From: Actinomortierella ambigua
Lineage: Eukaryota > Mortierellomycota > Mortierellomycetes > Mortierellales > Mortierellaceae
Assembly: GCA_016098155.1 (NCBI GenBank)
Contig: JAAAJB010000070.1
Span: 23,035 to 87,034 of the forward strand
Length of the DNA stretch: 64,000 bases
Reading direction: 5' to 3'
In this document: one piece after another, positions 24,029 through 37,845 of the stretch
Position numbering within the stretch: position 1 is the stretch's first letter
Layout of the letters: each line of letters opens with the position of its first letter
The notes under the pieces: model-generated
What the model saw: only the letters and a program-made list of their open reading frames with translations
The model's database searches: none
What the model was told of the DNA's origin: nothing
Program-made: the position numbers and the translations under genes

Positions 24029-26221
24029 ATGCCAACGAGCTTGATTGACCTGCCAGAAGAAGTGCTTTTGCAGGTAGCACGGTGCCTGCACGGCGACCGA
24101 GCCAGTCTCGCTGCCCTCATGCAGACGCACGGCGTGTTGTTCCGCATTGCCACGCCCTTCTTGTACGCAGGCCCCTTCCGGTTGCTCCAGGACGAACCCA
24201 ACTTCCACTGGGTCAAAACCGAAGAGACTCGCCGATACGACCGGCTAGCCCACCTGCTGCTCGTGTCATCCGGCCTCCTGAAGCATCGGGAGATCGACCG
24301 AGGCGGCTTTCGGTTCCCAGAGGACAATGGTGCCCTTGAACAGCAGCATCAGCAGCAAGGTGCGACTGACCGAGCGTTGATGGGCTTATTCCAGTCGCAA
24401 GCCACCATCGTCACCACCAGACACACCAATGGCCAACTACCCTCGTACGGACCAGAAGTCATCCCGCTCGATCTACCGACGACCACAAACTACCTCGCCT
24501 ACTACACGGACATGCACCACGACCCCATGTTGCACGAAACTTTCATGACACTATTTCCGTTTATTCCGCACTGCTACCGAGCACACCCTGTTGCTTTCCC
24601 TGCCTTGATTCACACTCGCAACCAGATCGAACTGGCCATGATTGATCGCCTTGCACCGCAGCTCCAGTCGCTGACCATCTCGCTGCATTTTAATGTCCCC
24701 CGGATCAAGGTACCATGGCTGTCGCATCTGCGGAGACTAGAGATCTTGGGAACTGAATTCGGTCTGTTAACGTCGACGGACCTGGCGCTCGGCAAGTACC
24801 GGATCACCAATCGTGCGACACGGTCTGTGGAACTGCAGTCAGGGACGTGGACAAGGCTCGATCAATTGCTTGTCTTTGTGGTCGACCATAACCGAATCCA
24901 TGGCACGCTGCGGGAACTCAAGATTGACAACAACCTGGAGGGCGTGTATCTGCAGCCGAGTGAGCGACTGGTGGAGATTGTGGAGGCGATGGGAGATCAG
25001 CTGGAAGTGCTCGATGTCGAGTGCTGGCCCGATGCCGTGTGGTATCTGGATCGGATCCCGACCGCCAACCTCCGGAAGCTCACCTTGCATCGCAGCAAGA
25101 CGCCTGTCCAGAACTGGGACCAAGCACGGTTTTGTCGGTTCCTGGAGAGCTGCACTCATTTGGAGGACTTGCAAACTTTTACCGCTCAAGCAGATATTTT
25201 TTCGGCATGGCAACCACCATCACCACCATCGATCCGTGCGTTGTCGGCAGCGTTATCGCCAACTGAACAAAAGCCACAGCCGATTGCGCTCAAGAATTAT
25301 ATCCGCACGACCAGTCTGCGAAAACGGCGTCGAGGAATGAGACGGATCGAGATTATGGGTTATGCCGAGGTCGTGAACACAGCCGTCAACGAGGCGACCG
25401 TCCTGTTTGCGGACACACTCGAATCCATTACAGTCAGGTCCTGGTTCAGTGGCAAGCTAACGTCTATCCCACTCTCATGGACCACCACTGGGACCATGGC
25501 TCCAGCAATTGTTGTTGCCGGACAACAGCTGTCATACTCGAACCTTCACGAGCAACCACCGAGAGCCCCACGGGCCCCATCGTCTTTATCGCCAACGGCC
25601 AATTGGTTGCCTCAATTGACCGAACTTGACCTCCAAGGCGAGATTGCATGGACGTTCGACTTTGAGTCTTTGCTGAGCTGTCCGAGACTGGTGCGGTTAC
25701 GACTCGCCTTCTCTGGGCCTGTCCCACGCAGGTCTGTCGCCAAGCAGGCCCCGGCCGAGATCTTGCGCCAGCTGTGGACGTTGAGGGACGTTGAGCTCGA
25801 GGGTAGCTGGGAGACACTGAGCAAGAAGGGGTGGATCGGCACACTCTCTCAAGTCCGGAACCTGGAGCGACTGGTGCTGAGTGAATGTCTTGGCGCGCAA
25901 GGGTCCGACATGATGCAGCTCGTGCAAACGATCCTGGCGGAGGCTCGGGCGCGATGTGCCCGAGATTGGTCCGAGTTGGACACGGTTGACAGGTGTCACG
26001 CCTTTGCGGTCCATCCGGGGTACTGCGAACGTCTGCGCTATGTCCACATGAGCAAGCGGATCGAGGATGCGTTCAAGAGACTGTGGGTGCCGTACCTCAA
26101 GACGGTAGATCGCACTTGTACCAGGCCATCTGCTCTACCGGATCTTGCTCACGACTTGATCCATTCGCATATCCATCGTGTCCAGTTTTCATATTTGCCC
26201 CAGGCACCGTCAGCCCACTGA
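24029..26221 (+). CDS. F-box protein with degenerate leucine-rich repeats
   Basis: Intronless, 730 residues. The N-terminus SLIDLPEEVLLQVARCL, followed by HGVLFRIATPFLY, is a typical F-box, which recruits Skp1 in SCF ubiquitin ligases. The rest has irregular leucine-rich segments, for example LRRLEILGTEF, LRELKIDNNLEGVYL, LRKLTLHR, LTELDLQGEI and LERLVLSECLG. These would form a solenoid for substrate binding. The gene resembles the large F-box families of Mortierella-type fungi. Substrate unknown. An AATAAA lies 10 bases after the stop (26231). Confidence 0.85.
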   Translation: MPTSLIDLPEEVLLQVARCLHGDRASLAALMQTHGVLFRIATPFLYAGPFRLLQDEPNFHWVKTEETRRYDRLAHLLLVSSGLLKHREIDRGGFRFPEDNGALEQQHQQQGATDRALMGLFQSQATIVTTRHTNGQLPSYGPEVIPLDLPTTTNYLAYYTDMHHDPMLHETFMTLFPFIPHCYRAHPVAFPALIHTRNQIELAMIDRLAPQLQSLTISLHFNVPRIKVPWLSHLRRLEILGTEFGLLTSTDLALGKYRITNRATRSVELQSGTWTRLDQLLVFVVDHNRIHGTLRELKIDNNLEGVYLQPSERLVEIVEAMGDQLEVLDVECWPDAVWYLDRIPTANLRKLTLHRSKTPVQNWDQARFCRFLESCTHLEDLQTFTAQADIFSAWQPPSPPSIRALSAALSPTEQKPQPIALKNYIRTTSLRKRRRGMRRIEIMGYAEVVNTAVNEATVLFADTLESITVRSWFSGKLTSIPLSWTTTGTMAPAIVVAGQQLSYSNLHEQPPRAPRAPSSLSPTANWLPQLTELDLQGEIAWTFDFESLLSCPRLVRLRLAFSGPVPRRSVAKQAPAEILRQLWTLRDVELEGSWETLSKKGWIGTLSQVRNLERLVLSECLGAQGSDMMQLVQTILAEARARCARDWSELDTVDRCHAFAVHPGYCERLRYVHMSKRIEDAFKRLWVPYLKTVDRTCTRPSALPDLAHDLIHSHIHRVQFSYLPQAPSAH

Positions 26222-26572
26222 GCAAAACAAAATAAAGAAAGTGATAATATGAAAAAAAAAATGAGCTGTAAGAGCTGCGGTGTATTCTGGTGTTATCTTT
26301 ATTGGTTGCATTGGTTTTCGTCAAACATGGATATTTTGGCCCAGCCTTATTCTCTCCATGTATCCCTTGCAAATGCGGGTGTGTGATGTGCAGGTTGCTG
26401 TCATGCGTCCTGCAAGCAGAGCGGAGGGGGGGGGCGGGTGAGAGGAAGAAAAAAAGAAGGTGGCAAAAATGTATGAAGGGGGTCGAGGAGGGGTAGGAGG
26501 ACAGTAAAAAAAAAAATAAAAAAAGGAGAGGAAAGAGAATAGAAGATGGCGTTTTTCCTATCGGCCCAGTCT
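26222..26572. other. convergent 3' intergenic region
   Basis: 351 bases between the stops of the F-box gene (+) and ARF6 (-). It contains an AATAAA at 26231-26236 for the plus gene and TTTATT at 26298-26303, which could serve the minus gene. No coding signal. Confidence 0.5.
26231..26236 (+). terminator. polyadenylation signal AATAAA
   Basis: A canonical hexamer 10 bases past the stop of the F-box gene. This is close for a cleavage signal but it is the only one nearby. Confidence 0.45.
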
Positions 26573-28062
<1,490 letters not shown>

Positions 28063-29285
28063 TGTGTGTATAAAGTGTGATGAGTGAGAGAGAGTGTGTG
28101 TGAGAGAGAGAAGGGGGGGGAGGAGAGGAGGAGGAAGGACAAGGAGAATGTGAAATGAGATGAAGAGAATTGAGGAGCAGCCAAAAGGATTCAAACGGTT
28201 TATGAGCAGGGGCGAAGGGAGGGAGGGAGAAGAGGGAGAAAAGGAGGGAAAGCGTGAGAGAGAGAGAGAGAGTTGGACAAGGAAGGATAGAGAGAAGGAA
28301 GGAGGGAGGGAAGGAAGGGAAGGAAAGGGTGGATGGAGAGAAGAGGGAGGGAAGGTAGGTTGATGGGAGGGAGGGGGGGTGAAGAAAGAAGATGGATGGA
28401 TGGATGGATGGACCAGTGCCTGAAAAAAATAAGGGAGCGAGTGAGTGAGAGAGTGAGCGAGTGAAAGTGAGAGAACAACAAAGTGTCTGACTGACTGAAA
28501 ATGTGGGTCTTCTCTCGAGAGAGAGAGTCTCTTTCTGTTGCAGAGTCCTTTTGAGTTGTCTCAGTCGTCTCTCTCTCAAAGTGAACCCACTTTTTTTTTT
28601 CTCTCACTCTCTCTCTCTCTCTTTTGGATTGTGGAGCACCATATGCCATAGAAAGACAAAGATACCACCTGACAGCAGTCACGCCCCCCCCCCCCTTTGT
28701 CATATATCCCCCTCCCCGCATTGCTGCGTCTCAGACGCATTGGAACGCTCAGCTTGGAACAACCACGTTGACCACCTCACACTCACACTCACCACACGCT
28801 CTCTTCTATCCCTCTCTCTCACTCTCTCTTTCTCTCTTTCTCATTTCGTCATTGCAGCACACGCACACATCCTCCTCTCATTGAATAAAACCCAGGACCT
28901 TCTCTCTCTCTCTCCTCTCCTCTCCTCCCTCCTCTCTCCTCTATTCTCTCCTTGTTCCTCATCTCTCACCGCGACACCTACCAGCAGGTCACGCAGTGCT
29001 CACTCTCTCTCTCTCATTCTCTCATTCCTTCTCTCCTGCATTGCCACTATTTACATTTCACATTCTGCATTCATCCACCTTACTCCACTTCACCCATAAC
29101 TAGTTCTTGACCTGCTTTTCCACGACCACAGGCGCTGTGAACCTCCGCCCTTTCACCGCTTGCAATACCCTGTGGTCACGCTCTTTTCCTGTCAAAAGAA
29201 AAACAAGTCTCTCCTTCGTTCTACCTCCTCCTCCTCCTCCTCCTCCCCACGAGCCCTTTGCTGTATCCTACCTCGGACGTCCATC
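28063..29285. promoter_or_regulatory. divergent promoter region with long GA/CT tracts
   Basis: 1.2 kb between the start codons of ARF6 (-) and the BCAS3 homologue (+). The ARF6-proximal half (28080-28500) is almost pure purine on the plus strand, so pyrimidine on the ARF6 sense strand. The other half (28560-29080) is almost pure pyrimidine on the plus strand. The tracts are thus mirror-arranged, each giving its gene a C/T-rich leader. A GGAT microsatellite sits at 28391-28411. No coding frame is credible. Confidence 0.55.
28391..28411 (+). repeat. GGAT tetranucleotide microsatellite
   Basis: Five tandem GATG/GGAT units inside the purine-rich half of the ARF6-BCAS3 intergenic region. Confidence 0.9.
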
Positions 29286-32200
29286 ATGGTTGATCAGGGT
29301 GGACACGGAGTGCGTGCGGAGCCTGTCTTCATCAGGTACCACCAAATACGACAAAATGTCCAGTGCGAAGCGAACAAACATTGCCCATATTCTTGCATGC
29401 TCCTTTACCCCCCCTCCCCCCTTTCTCCCTTTTTTTTTACCCTTCCCAAAGACTTGTCTCAAAGACAACTTCACTCACCCCCTTGTATTCGCTCCCACGC
29501 ACAATTTATTACAGAGACCCTTCGGCACTCGAGTCATTGTCGTCAGTTCTGACCGGAGTCTCATCCTATGTCGCCAACACGCTGCCTGCCTCCTTCTCCT
29601 TACCGGCACGCGGGTTCACCACTCCCTCCGGCACAGGAAATCACCACAGCCCATCGCCCGTCCACCCGCTGCAGACAAGCCCTGGGCACCCTCAGGAGAA
29701 CATTGGAGTCTTGGCAAGCGGTGATGTAGTTCTGTTTTCCGCCTTTGACTGGATGGAGACAACCAGCAGTGTCAAAGGCAAGCCAGCTCGGTAAGTTTGA
29801 TATTAGTGTTTATGGAACTGATCTTATTCCCTCCTCGCATACCCACCCAAGGAGCTTACCTCACAGTCCCGATTGCAAGATCATTTGATACCACAACGGT
29901 TGCAACCATCCATTTGGGAACGAGATATCATTACCAACGATGACGGATGAAAAAGACAGAAAAAAAAGGAGACATGCTTCCACACCACCGGTCGGGAATT
30001 CTCTCCTCTCCCTCTCTCTCTCTGTGTGTGTGTCTGCTCCTCCGACGTTCTTCCCCCCTTACGCCTCTCTTTTTCTCTTCATAGACGGTTCTGTCTCTTG
30101 CTAGGATATATGGATGGCTTTCAGATTTGGGATATCACACACCCTGACAACATCCATGAGATCATTTCCATTCGGCAGCCCCAAGAAGGCGAAGTGTCGT
30201 TCTTGAAGGTGAGGCGCTTTTAAGACAGCTACAAAATTCAGGGATATGAAAAAGAGGAAGACTGCTGAAAGCATGTGTTATTGGTTCCTTTTACTGATGC
30301 CCCGAGCGTCATAATCAGGCTGACTCGTTCTAATCACCCTATTACCCCCCCCCTTTGCTTTATGCACACCCTTTTTGATCTTGTCAGGTACTTCCTGCGC
30401 CCAAGAGTGCTGGTGGAAGAATTGACCAGTTTGAGCAGTATCGCCCACTCGTCGCATACATGTAAGCACTCCATCAAAACGTGGCTGGGTTCTGTTCACG
30501 CCTGTACTATTCAACGAATGTAGATTGACGTCGTGTGCTTAATTGCCATTAGAAGTGCAACACGCGAAGACGGTGTCGATGAGCTTGCAGGAGGAGGCGG
30601 AGCCAGACAGCTCAAAATCTACTCACTGCGGACGCATCAGGTGGTCAAGACCTTCGACTATGGTGATCCATCTGTCCATGAGATCACAGCCGTGGATGCA
30701 AACGAACGTTGTCTGGTGGTCGGTGTCACTTCTGGTGGGAGCTCAACACGACTTCATGTTTACAGTCAGCTCACCCTCTCGCCCATTCACCCGAAATTGT
30801 CGGTTCTCGCGGATGCGTCAAGCCCTGGTATTTTCATGTTGGGCTCTCGACTTTTAGCCTATGTCACCACACAGGAAGCGGCTGTCGAGAGTGGAGATGG
30901 CAAAAAAAATGGCGAAGATCCTGATGGAAGCAATGGATACCAGGATATCGCAAAGGGTGTTGCAAAAGAGGTCCTTGGTGGCGTAAAATTGCTCGGTAAT
31001 GCATGTGGAAACAAGCTTTTGTGTGGAGATCGATCTGTCTTCATCAACTTGTCAATCAGTCTAAACTGACAGACGGACTCTTCGACCTTTTTTTTTGTTC
31101 ATTTTCCTTTGGTCCTCCTCCCTGGATTTTTACTACAGGCGGTTTTGCACATCAAACAATATCATCATACTGGTCAAACGGATCCTCCCCAGGAAGTACA
31201 GGGCACCCCTCGACTTCCCCGCCAGCGCCATCCACAATGACAAAAACCCTGCAGCGCCAATCTAGAAGATCATCATCGTTTATCGACCACGAGCGAACCG
31301 GGCAGTCGTCTTCTACACCTCGGAGAAAGGCAGACGATGGAGCACACAGGCGGGAGGCCGTGGGAACGGTAAGTGTAGCGTGTGAAGCTTCAGAGTACAC
31401 TATACCACCATGTCCCTCAACAAACAAAACAAACAGCTCATCAATCATCGTACCCTCACTTTCTTGCAGATCATAATCCGAGACGTCACACTGCCCAACA
31501 TGCCAATTGTCACACACTTCAAACCTCACGATCACCCTATCTCAGGCATCAAATTTTCGCCTTCAGGGCGACTTTTACTCTCAGTCTCGCGCCAGGGCAA
31601 TGTTTTCCACGTACATGAACTAAGACCGAGTGGAACTCCAGTCACCAGACACCTGTATAAGCTCGCCCGAGGAATCACTCATGCCAACGTCGAGGATATT
31701 ATCTTCAACGAGGAAGAAACGTGGGTAGGAGTGACGACATCACGAGGCACGACACACTTGTATGCCATCAACCCTTTTGGAGGCTCTCCCGACGTCGGGG
31801 CCCACATGTACACGGGCGTCATCAACTGGACAGCGATTACTATTGAGTACCCGACGAGCCTAAACGCTGTTTGCCGTATCAAGCAACGTCACCACATACC
31901 GGATTTCATCATCGGCGCCACAGGAGCAGACGATGTTGGATCTCGAATTGGGAATACCTATATCGGTCGACAAAGCACACCAGACTCTCAACGCTCCGCC
32001 ACACTAGGATACGACCAAGGGCGCAATGGCCAGCCCTCTATTAGTGGTAGCGGTCAGAGTACATACCCCTCGAGCCTGGAGCTGTCCGCCAAGTACCGCT
32101 CCTCGATCGCGACCCATTTCTTACCGTCTTTGACCATTTTTGCAACCGATCCAAATTCGATCCCAATGTCACCCGGAACGGAGGAAGATAGTACCCTGCA

Positions 32201-34407
32201 GGATGGACTATTGGATGGCCGTGATTCCTCATCGGCAGGAGCACAAACGTCCTCTGCGGCGACCTCGTTCGTGCTGAATCGATCCAAAGCACCACCAGTC
32301 AGCACCGCAGCTCGTTTGCAATCGACCGCCTCTCATCTCTGGCAGACCCTTAGTCCCCCTGCTGCGACCATTGTTCAACATGCTGCGCACGGGTTGGCAA
32401 GTATTCCTAGTCTCGTCGTTGAAGGTAGTCGGCGTGGTGCTGTCTCAACGGCCCGTAGTCGGACCCTGAGCTGGGCGGGAGGCTCAAATGCAAACTCAAA
32501 TACCTCCAAACTGAACCATGCTACGAAAGAGTCACAAGATGGTCACCAAGTGCATGGGATCGGCATCCATTCGCGTCAATCACATCAGAGATCACAAGCC
32601 AGTAGGCTGGATGGCGAAATTCCGTCGTACTCATCATCAGCCCCTCAGGCAACAGAGTCTGAACGGGGCCCAGCCTTCCAGGATATCTACGTGTTCAACC
32701 CTCTGGGAATGCTTACATTGCACCGCTGCTGGATAACGAGCACGAAGAGCAAGCGAACATACAATGGTAGGTTTTTCAATGCCAGCGTTTTCTATACAAA
32801 TATTCAGTGGAGATGATCAGCAAAAGAGTTCTTACATGGATCCCTATCTTCCTCCTCCATGCACTCCAGGCCGCGTTGTAGAGACACTGGAACTTGTGCT
32901 TGCGCCGGAGGATGTGGCAGAGTGGACACTGAACCGTGGCTCGGACTGGGCGCCTGTGAAACGATCACTCATGTCATCCTCAAGTACTCCGCAACGCTCT
33001 TCGCTCACCATGCCGCCATTAAGGTCCAACAAATCGCCCATTCGTGGTTCAAACGCAGCATCAGGAGCAGCGGCAGCCGTGACCAACTCGCGTTGGCTTG
33101 CCCATGCCGAGATTACTACTTATGACAATGGCATTCATTCTGGGTGGCGAGGTCACTATCCTCTGCTGAGCCAGTCATCAGCTAACGGTACCAGCGGAGG
33201 CCAATCTGGAGGAGCCCATTCGACACAATACGCCGGACTCACCATGATGCTTATCCAGCCTCAGCACCTCTTGTGGAAATCACCACAGTTCACTTTTCAG
33301 ACATATGTTGATTCTGCAGCCCAGGCCCAACATCAGCTCATCGAGGGGCAAATGCCTGCCACAAGGACGCTCGACTTTCGGCGGGGCATCACGATTGTTC
33401 CGGGTGGTAAAGATGGATCGAACAATCGGGGTAGTCAGTATACGGACCTCGACACTCTGGGTCGACCATTTGTCTCGGGCATTGCAGTGGCAGCCGATGG
33501 CCGTGGCGTCAAAGACCACGGTCGGGTCGAGTCACACGAAGGTGACGCGGAGGACTTGTCGGAGAACCTGTCGCAGGCGATGAAGAGCTATCTTCAGATG
33601 CATTCGAGCAGCCCGATTCAGGACCACTTCCATCGCCATCAGCACTCAAAGATGTCGCCTACGGTCAGCAGTATCAGCCCTTCCTCTTCATCTGCCCGTG
33701 GTGCTGCCACACTCTCGTTTGAAGATGCGTACCAGATTAACCTGCTTGGAAACGGCTCTTCAGTGGGAGGTAGCCCCTCACCTGCCTCGTTCTTCAACGC
33801 CAGTAACGGAAACTACAATCGCAACAGCCATCATGGTACACCGCAACACACGTTTATGGCGACACCACCAGCAGACGAAGTGCCACCGCTCGGGAGCAAC
33901 AGGTATCATCGTGGCTCGTTCCAGGCCAGCCGTCCGTTGTCTCACGTTTCAGTGCAGCCGAGCAGTAACCACTCGTCGCCACCAATGATTGGCGACTCAA
34001 TGGTGCTGCAAGGACCGAACGGATCGCAACTCCGATCGTCCGCACGGACCACGAGTGAGATTGGTGCGACAATGGCGAGCAACGCGTATGACCCTTTTTC
34101 GCCTGTGCCACCATCGCAACCATCGGCGTCTACAGTCCCTATGCATATCCAACAGGAGGTACTCATGAGCGAAAGCATTATGTTTTCACCTGACGGAGAT
34201 AACGAGGTCGACATGCCTGGTAGTGCCTCAGTGATGTTCATCCCCATCAAACAGCAACAGCAACAGGCGTACCAGAATCGACATTCACCAAGCGCTGCTG
34301 CACCCCCGGGCTCGACCCAAGCACCGCTGAGTGGCGACCAAGATCAGGATGGCATCTTCCACTTGGACGACGACGATGACTTTTTTGAGGTGTCCAGGCA
34401 GCCATGA
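29286..34407 (+). CDS. BCAS3: BCAS3-like WD40 autophagy/cytoskeleton protein
   Basis: Homologue of BCAS3, a WD40 protein related to phosphoinositide-binding Atg18 proteins and recruited to phagophores in animals. Exons: 29286-29335, 29515-29790, 30085-30208, 30388-30461, 30553-30995, 31139-31368, 31470-32766, 32813-34407, all in phase, giving 1362 residues. Family marks: LLLGYMDGFQIWDIT, VLPAPKSAG, IYSLRTHQVVKTFDYG, PHDHPISGIKFSPSGRLLLS and DIYVFNPLGMLTLHR. The C-terminal BCAS3 domain has WTLNRGSDWAPVKRSL, WLAHAEITTY and LLWKSPQFTFQTY. Inserts and the last 250 residues are Ser/Gln-rich and probably disordered, ending in an acidic patch. The last intron is short (46 nt) and ends GGAG rather than YAG; only that acceptor keeps phase. 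An AATAAA lies at 34442. Confidence 0.87.
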
Positions 34408-34441
34408 GAACCCCTGCCCACCATCACCCCAATTCCCCCGA

Positions 34442-34447
34442 AATAAA
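34442..34447 (+). terminator. polyadenylation signal AATAAA
   Basis: A canonical hexamer 35 bases after the stop of the BCAS3-like gene, in a 222-base gap before the DBP5 start codon. Confidence 0.6.
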
Positions 34448-34629
34448 GAAAAAGATCATCCACATCAATGATACTGATTAGATTTTTTTTGGTCATTTTG
34501 GAAAACAAGAGGCTATTGAAAAAGTGAGGCGAGTGCTGTAAACGAGTTATTCTTCTTGTCTCGCTACCTCCAACCCCACCTCACGCATCCATCCAGCTCC
34601 TTCCATCTTTCACGACGTACTCATACGCA

Positions 34630-36776
34630 ATGGATTTGACGCCAAATTCAACAGCACCTTCGATCGACATGGGTACGAGCACTGACCGTGGACATTGACT
34701 TCTCAAGCACCACTCTTCTCAAAATTGGGCTCTCTTTGTTCATATACTTTATCGGTGTTCTTTGGCCATTGACCTCTCTCGTCGTGGGACTGGCACTGCC
34801 ACTATTTTGCTATGCAGATTTATTGGAGGAGCTCTTCAGCCTCATTGTAGAACGCCGCGATGGTGACAACTCGCCTATTGAAGCGGCATCGAGTTTTGAG
34901 GCTCTCCATCTGTAAGGCTCTGTTGTTCGCTGGCATATGGCAATAAAAGAGACTTTATGGACCTCTTCTCTGTTGCGCACTGTTTCCAATCACGAAAGAT
35001 CATCAGCTCAATCTTCTTGCACATTGCCTATGTAATTTTTTTTTGTTTAATCTTCAGGCCGGACGAGTTGGTGCGTGCCGCTTACATGTGCAAGTTTACA
35101 AAGCCGTCCAAGATCCAGGCAAGCTCGATTCCACTGCTTCAAAATGGCGAGCACTTGATTGCTCAAGCGCAGGCGGGGACGGGGAAGACTGCAGCCTTTG
35201 TGTTTGCAATCCTACGAGCGATTGACTTTAAGCTGCCCAAGACGCAGGTAAAGAAGTGATGATTGGACCCGTTCACCGCCAACTCTTTTGTCTCTTCTTC
35301 ATTATCGCGCGCCCAAAAGCGAAAAAAAAAACATTTCTTGACTCGCTCTACATGATACACACGTACAAAAGGCGATCGTCTTGGTGCCGACTCGCGAGCT
35401 GGCAAGACAGGTTGTAAATGTGGTCCGCGAGTTGGGTCAATTCACCGAGATCAAGGTTCAGGTAGCCATACCAGATGTGAAGTTTAGCAGCCCGCAGGAA
35501 CGGCGACAGTTTGAGGAGACCTTTCCTCCCAATGACACTGCCTTCCAGCCATTTCGCTCCGGCCAGACGCAGGCGCACATCGTGGTGGGTACCCCCGGAC
35601 GGATGGGCGATATTATCAAGCGTCGCATACTTGATGCAAGACACGTAAAGATGCTTGTATTGGATGAGGCCGATCACATGCTGGACTTTCAAGGACTTGC
35701 CAATCAGAGCTTGACATTGATCAGGTAAGACGAAAAATATAACTATGGCATTTTGATCACTCACAGCCTTGAAATTGTGCAACTCTGAGAACAGCAACCA
35801 GTTCTCACCCCCCTCCCCTTTTTTCGATAGATTGCTACCCGCCAGCATCCAAAAGATCCTTTTCTCCGCCACGTGGCGAGAGCCAATCCTCAACTTTGCG
35901 CAGCGTTTCGTAGGTGACAGCTGCAACCGGATCACGCTCAAGTTGAGCGAGGTTGCTGTACGAGGCATCACTCAATTCTACATGGACTGCCGTGACAACG
36001 AACACCGTTTGGAGCTCCTCGTCGCGCTTTATGGCGTGATGACGGTCTCTCAAAGCATCATCTTTGTCCAGGTATTTGAGATCTAGTAGAAGGGAAAAAA
36101 AAAGAATGAACAACCCTATTTATTCCTAGAGTCCCCCCTCCCTGATCAGACCAGGCTGATATCCATGTTAACAAGATTTGTATCTCCCTACTTCTTCTTC
36201 TTCATTCTCCCCCTTACCACTGCCTTTTTTCACATCCCTTTTGTATATATTTTTTTCTAGCGTCGAAAGGATGCCGACGATATTGCCAGACGCATGGTTG
36301 CTCGCCGCCATGCTGTGACATCCCTGCACGGGGGCATGGAGGCTTCGGAGCGTGATCGACGGATCGACGATTTCCGAAATGCGCGTTGCAAGGTGCTGAT
36401 ATCGACCAATGTGCTCGCAAGAGGGATAGACGTGACGAATGTGAATGTGGTGATCAACTATGATCTGCCAACGGAGGGGTCCGGCAGGGCGGACACGGAA
36501 GCCTACATCCATCGGATTGGTCGCACGGGTCGGTTTGGTCGGATGGGGGTGACGGTCAACTTTGTGCACAGTGAAAAATGCTTCAACATCTTGCGCGAGG
36601 TTGCCGATACGTATGGGTGCGAGTTCACGCGCCTGCCTACAGACTCGGTCGATGAGATGGAGGAAGTCATCAAGGCCGCTATCAAGGGCAAGCGCCCGGC
36701 TTTGTCCACTGCTGTCCTCCGCCGTGAACCTATGCAGCAGCAGCAGCAACAACTTCGTAACCCACAGCAACCATAG
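34630..36776 (+). CDS. DBP5: DEAD-box RNA helicase DBP5 (mRNA export)
   Basis: ATP-dependent helicase that remodels mRNPs at the cytoplasmic face of the nuclear pore. Exons 34630-34672, 34818-34911, 35058-35247, 35372-35724, 35831-36071, 36261-36776, in phase, give 478 residues, close to the yeast protein. Motifs: Q motif (FTKPSKIQ), AQAGTGKT, PTRELA, TPGR, DEAD (207-210), SAT, ARGID and HRIGRTGRFGR. The DBP5-type features are QFYMDCRDNEHRLELLVALYG, LHGGMEASERDRRIDDFR and FTRLPTDSVDEMEEVIK. The first exon is tiny (MDLTPNSTAPSIDM). The C-terminus has a short Gln run encoded by CAG/CAA. It sits 222 bases downstream of the BCAS3-like stop, same strand. Confidence 0.95.
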
Positions 36777-37845
36777 CAGCCGTCAGCAGCCGCACCAACC
36801 ACTGTAGCCACAGCAACCACCACAGTAGCGACGGCGGAGGTGCAATGCCTTGGGTGATACGCCTTTGATCTCCTTCGAATAGTTTCCGTCGCGCTCGCTA
36901 GTCTTTTACTTTTCCCACACACCCCTTGCATCTGTTTTAGCGCACAACGAATGGCTAGCATCTCTTCGATACAATCTTTTCCACAGTGATTTTCCACAGT
37001 TTTCCCCCTCACCAGACAACAACAAAGAGTCCATGTAAGAAACAATCGCAGAAGTGTCTACCCCAAACCCAATGGCTCTGGTTAGTAGGATCTGCACTAT
37101 AGTGACACTTTAACGCATGTTGTATGACAGTGTAACCATCCGCTTGTCGGCCCTATGCACCTCGTACGCCTATGAATGCTCATCACAGCCACTCGCGACA
37201 TAACTCAAGCATCGAAGACCTGGTCAACGCAGCAATGAGCCATTATTTTCTCCACAGATGATAAGCAAGTCTTGCAAGCATAACTGTGTGTCTGTGTAGC
37301 TATGTCGTCTGGAAGTGTGGTCAAGGTTTGGCCTCTGGGCGCAGGCTTTTGTCCAGCAATGGATATTCCAGATTGGTCTGAAACAAATTGAATCCACTCA
37401 CAGGAGTTCGACTTTACCCCACTGTTTGTGCCTGGCGATCCCCTGCCAAGAGATCTAGCTAGTCCTTAGTCGTTTGGTAGTTTCGCCCATTACACGAATG
37501 ATGGTATCCTGGGCTAACCTTGAGGAAGAGACCTGAGGGCATGTGAGTAACTAGACCGAGAGATACACATACAAAGCGAGGGAGTGTGCATGTGTACATG
37601 CATTCATGCGTATGCTTGCTGTGTGAGATGGGCGATGTACCGAGAAGGTGGTGCAAAAAAAAAGAAAACAAACCAAATCACGAGATGGCGACCAGAGCAC
37701 AGCTTCAGTAAAACGTGTTCCTCCTCTCTCTCTCTCTCCCACACACATCTCCATCACACATCTCCATCACACGTCCCCTTTCTCTTCTTCTCACATCACT
37801 CTTTGTCAGCACTCACCTCCCCGGGCCTTTCAGTCAAAAAACAAT
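36777..37845. other. intergenic region, nothing recognised
   Basis: About 1.07 kb between DBP5 and the first myristoylated-family gene, same strand. No frame looks coding and no tRNA-like structure was spotted. The last 130 bases are strongly pyrimidine-rich, with a 13-base tandem repeat (ACATCTCCATCAC) around 37745-37772. This is the leader of the next gene. Confidence 0.45.

Noticed and set aside
37081..37460. Possible tRNA gene in the gap after DBP5
   Set aside because: An internal B-box-like GAGTTCGACT was seen, but no matching acceptor stem or A box could be folded by eye.
37648..37845. N-terminal extension of the first cluster gene to an upstream ATG
   Set aside because: The extra 66 codons are C/T-tract leader, and using them would bury the MGG myristoylation start shared with the other two genes.
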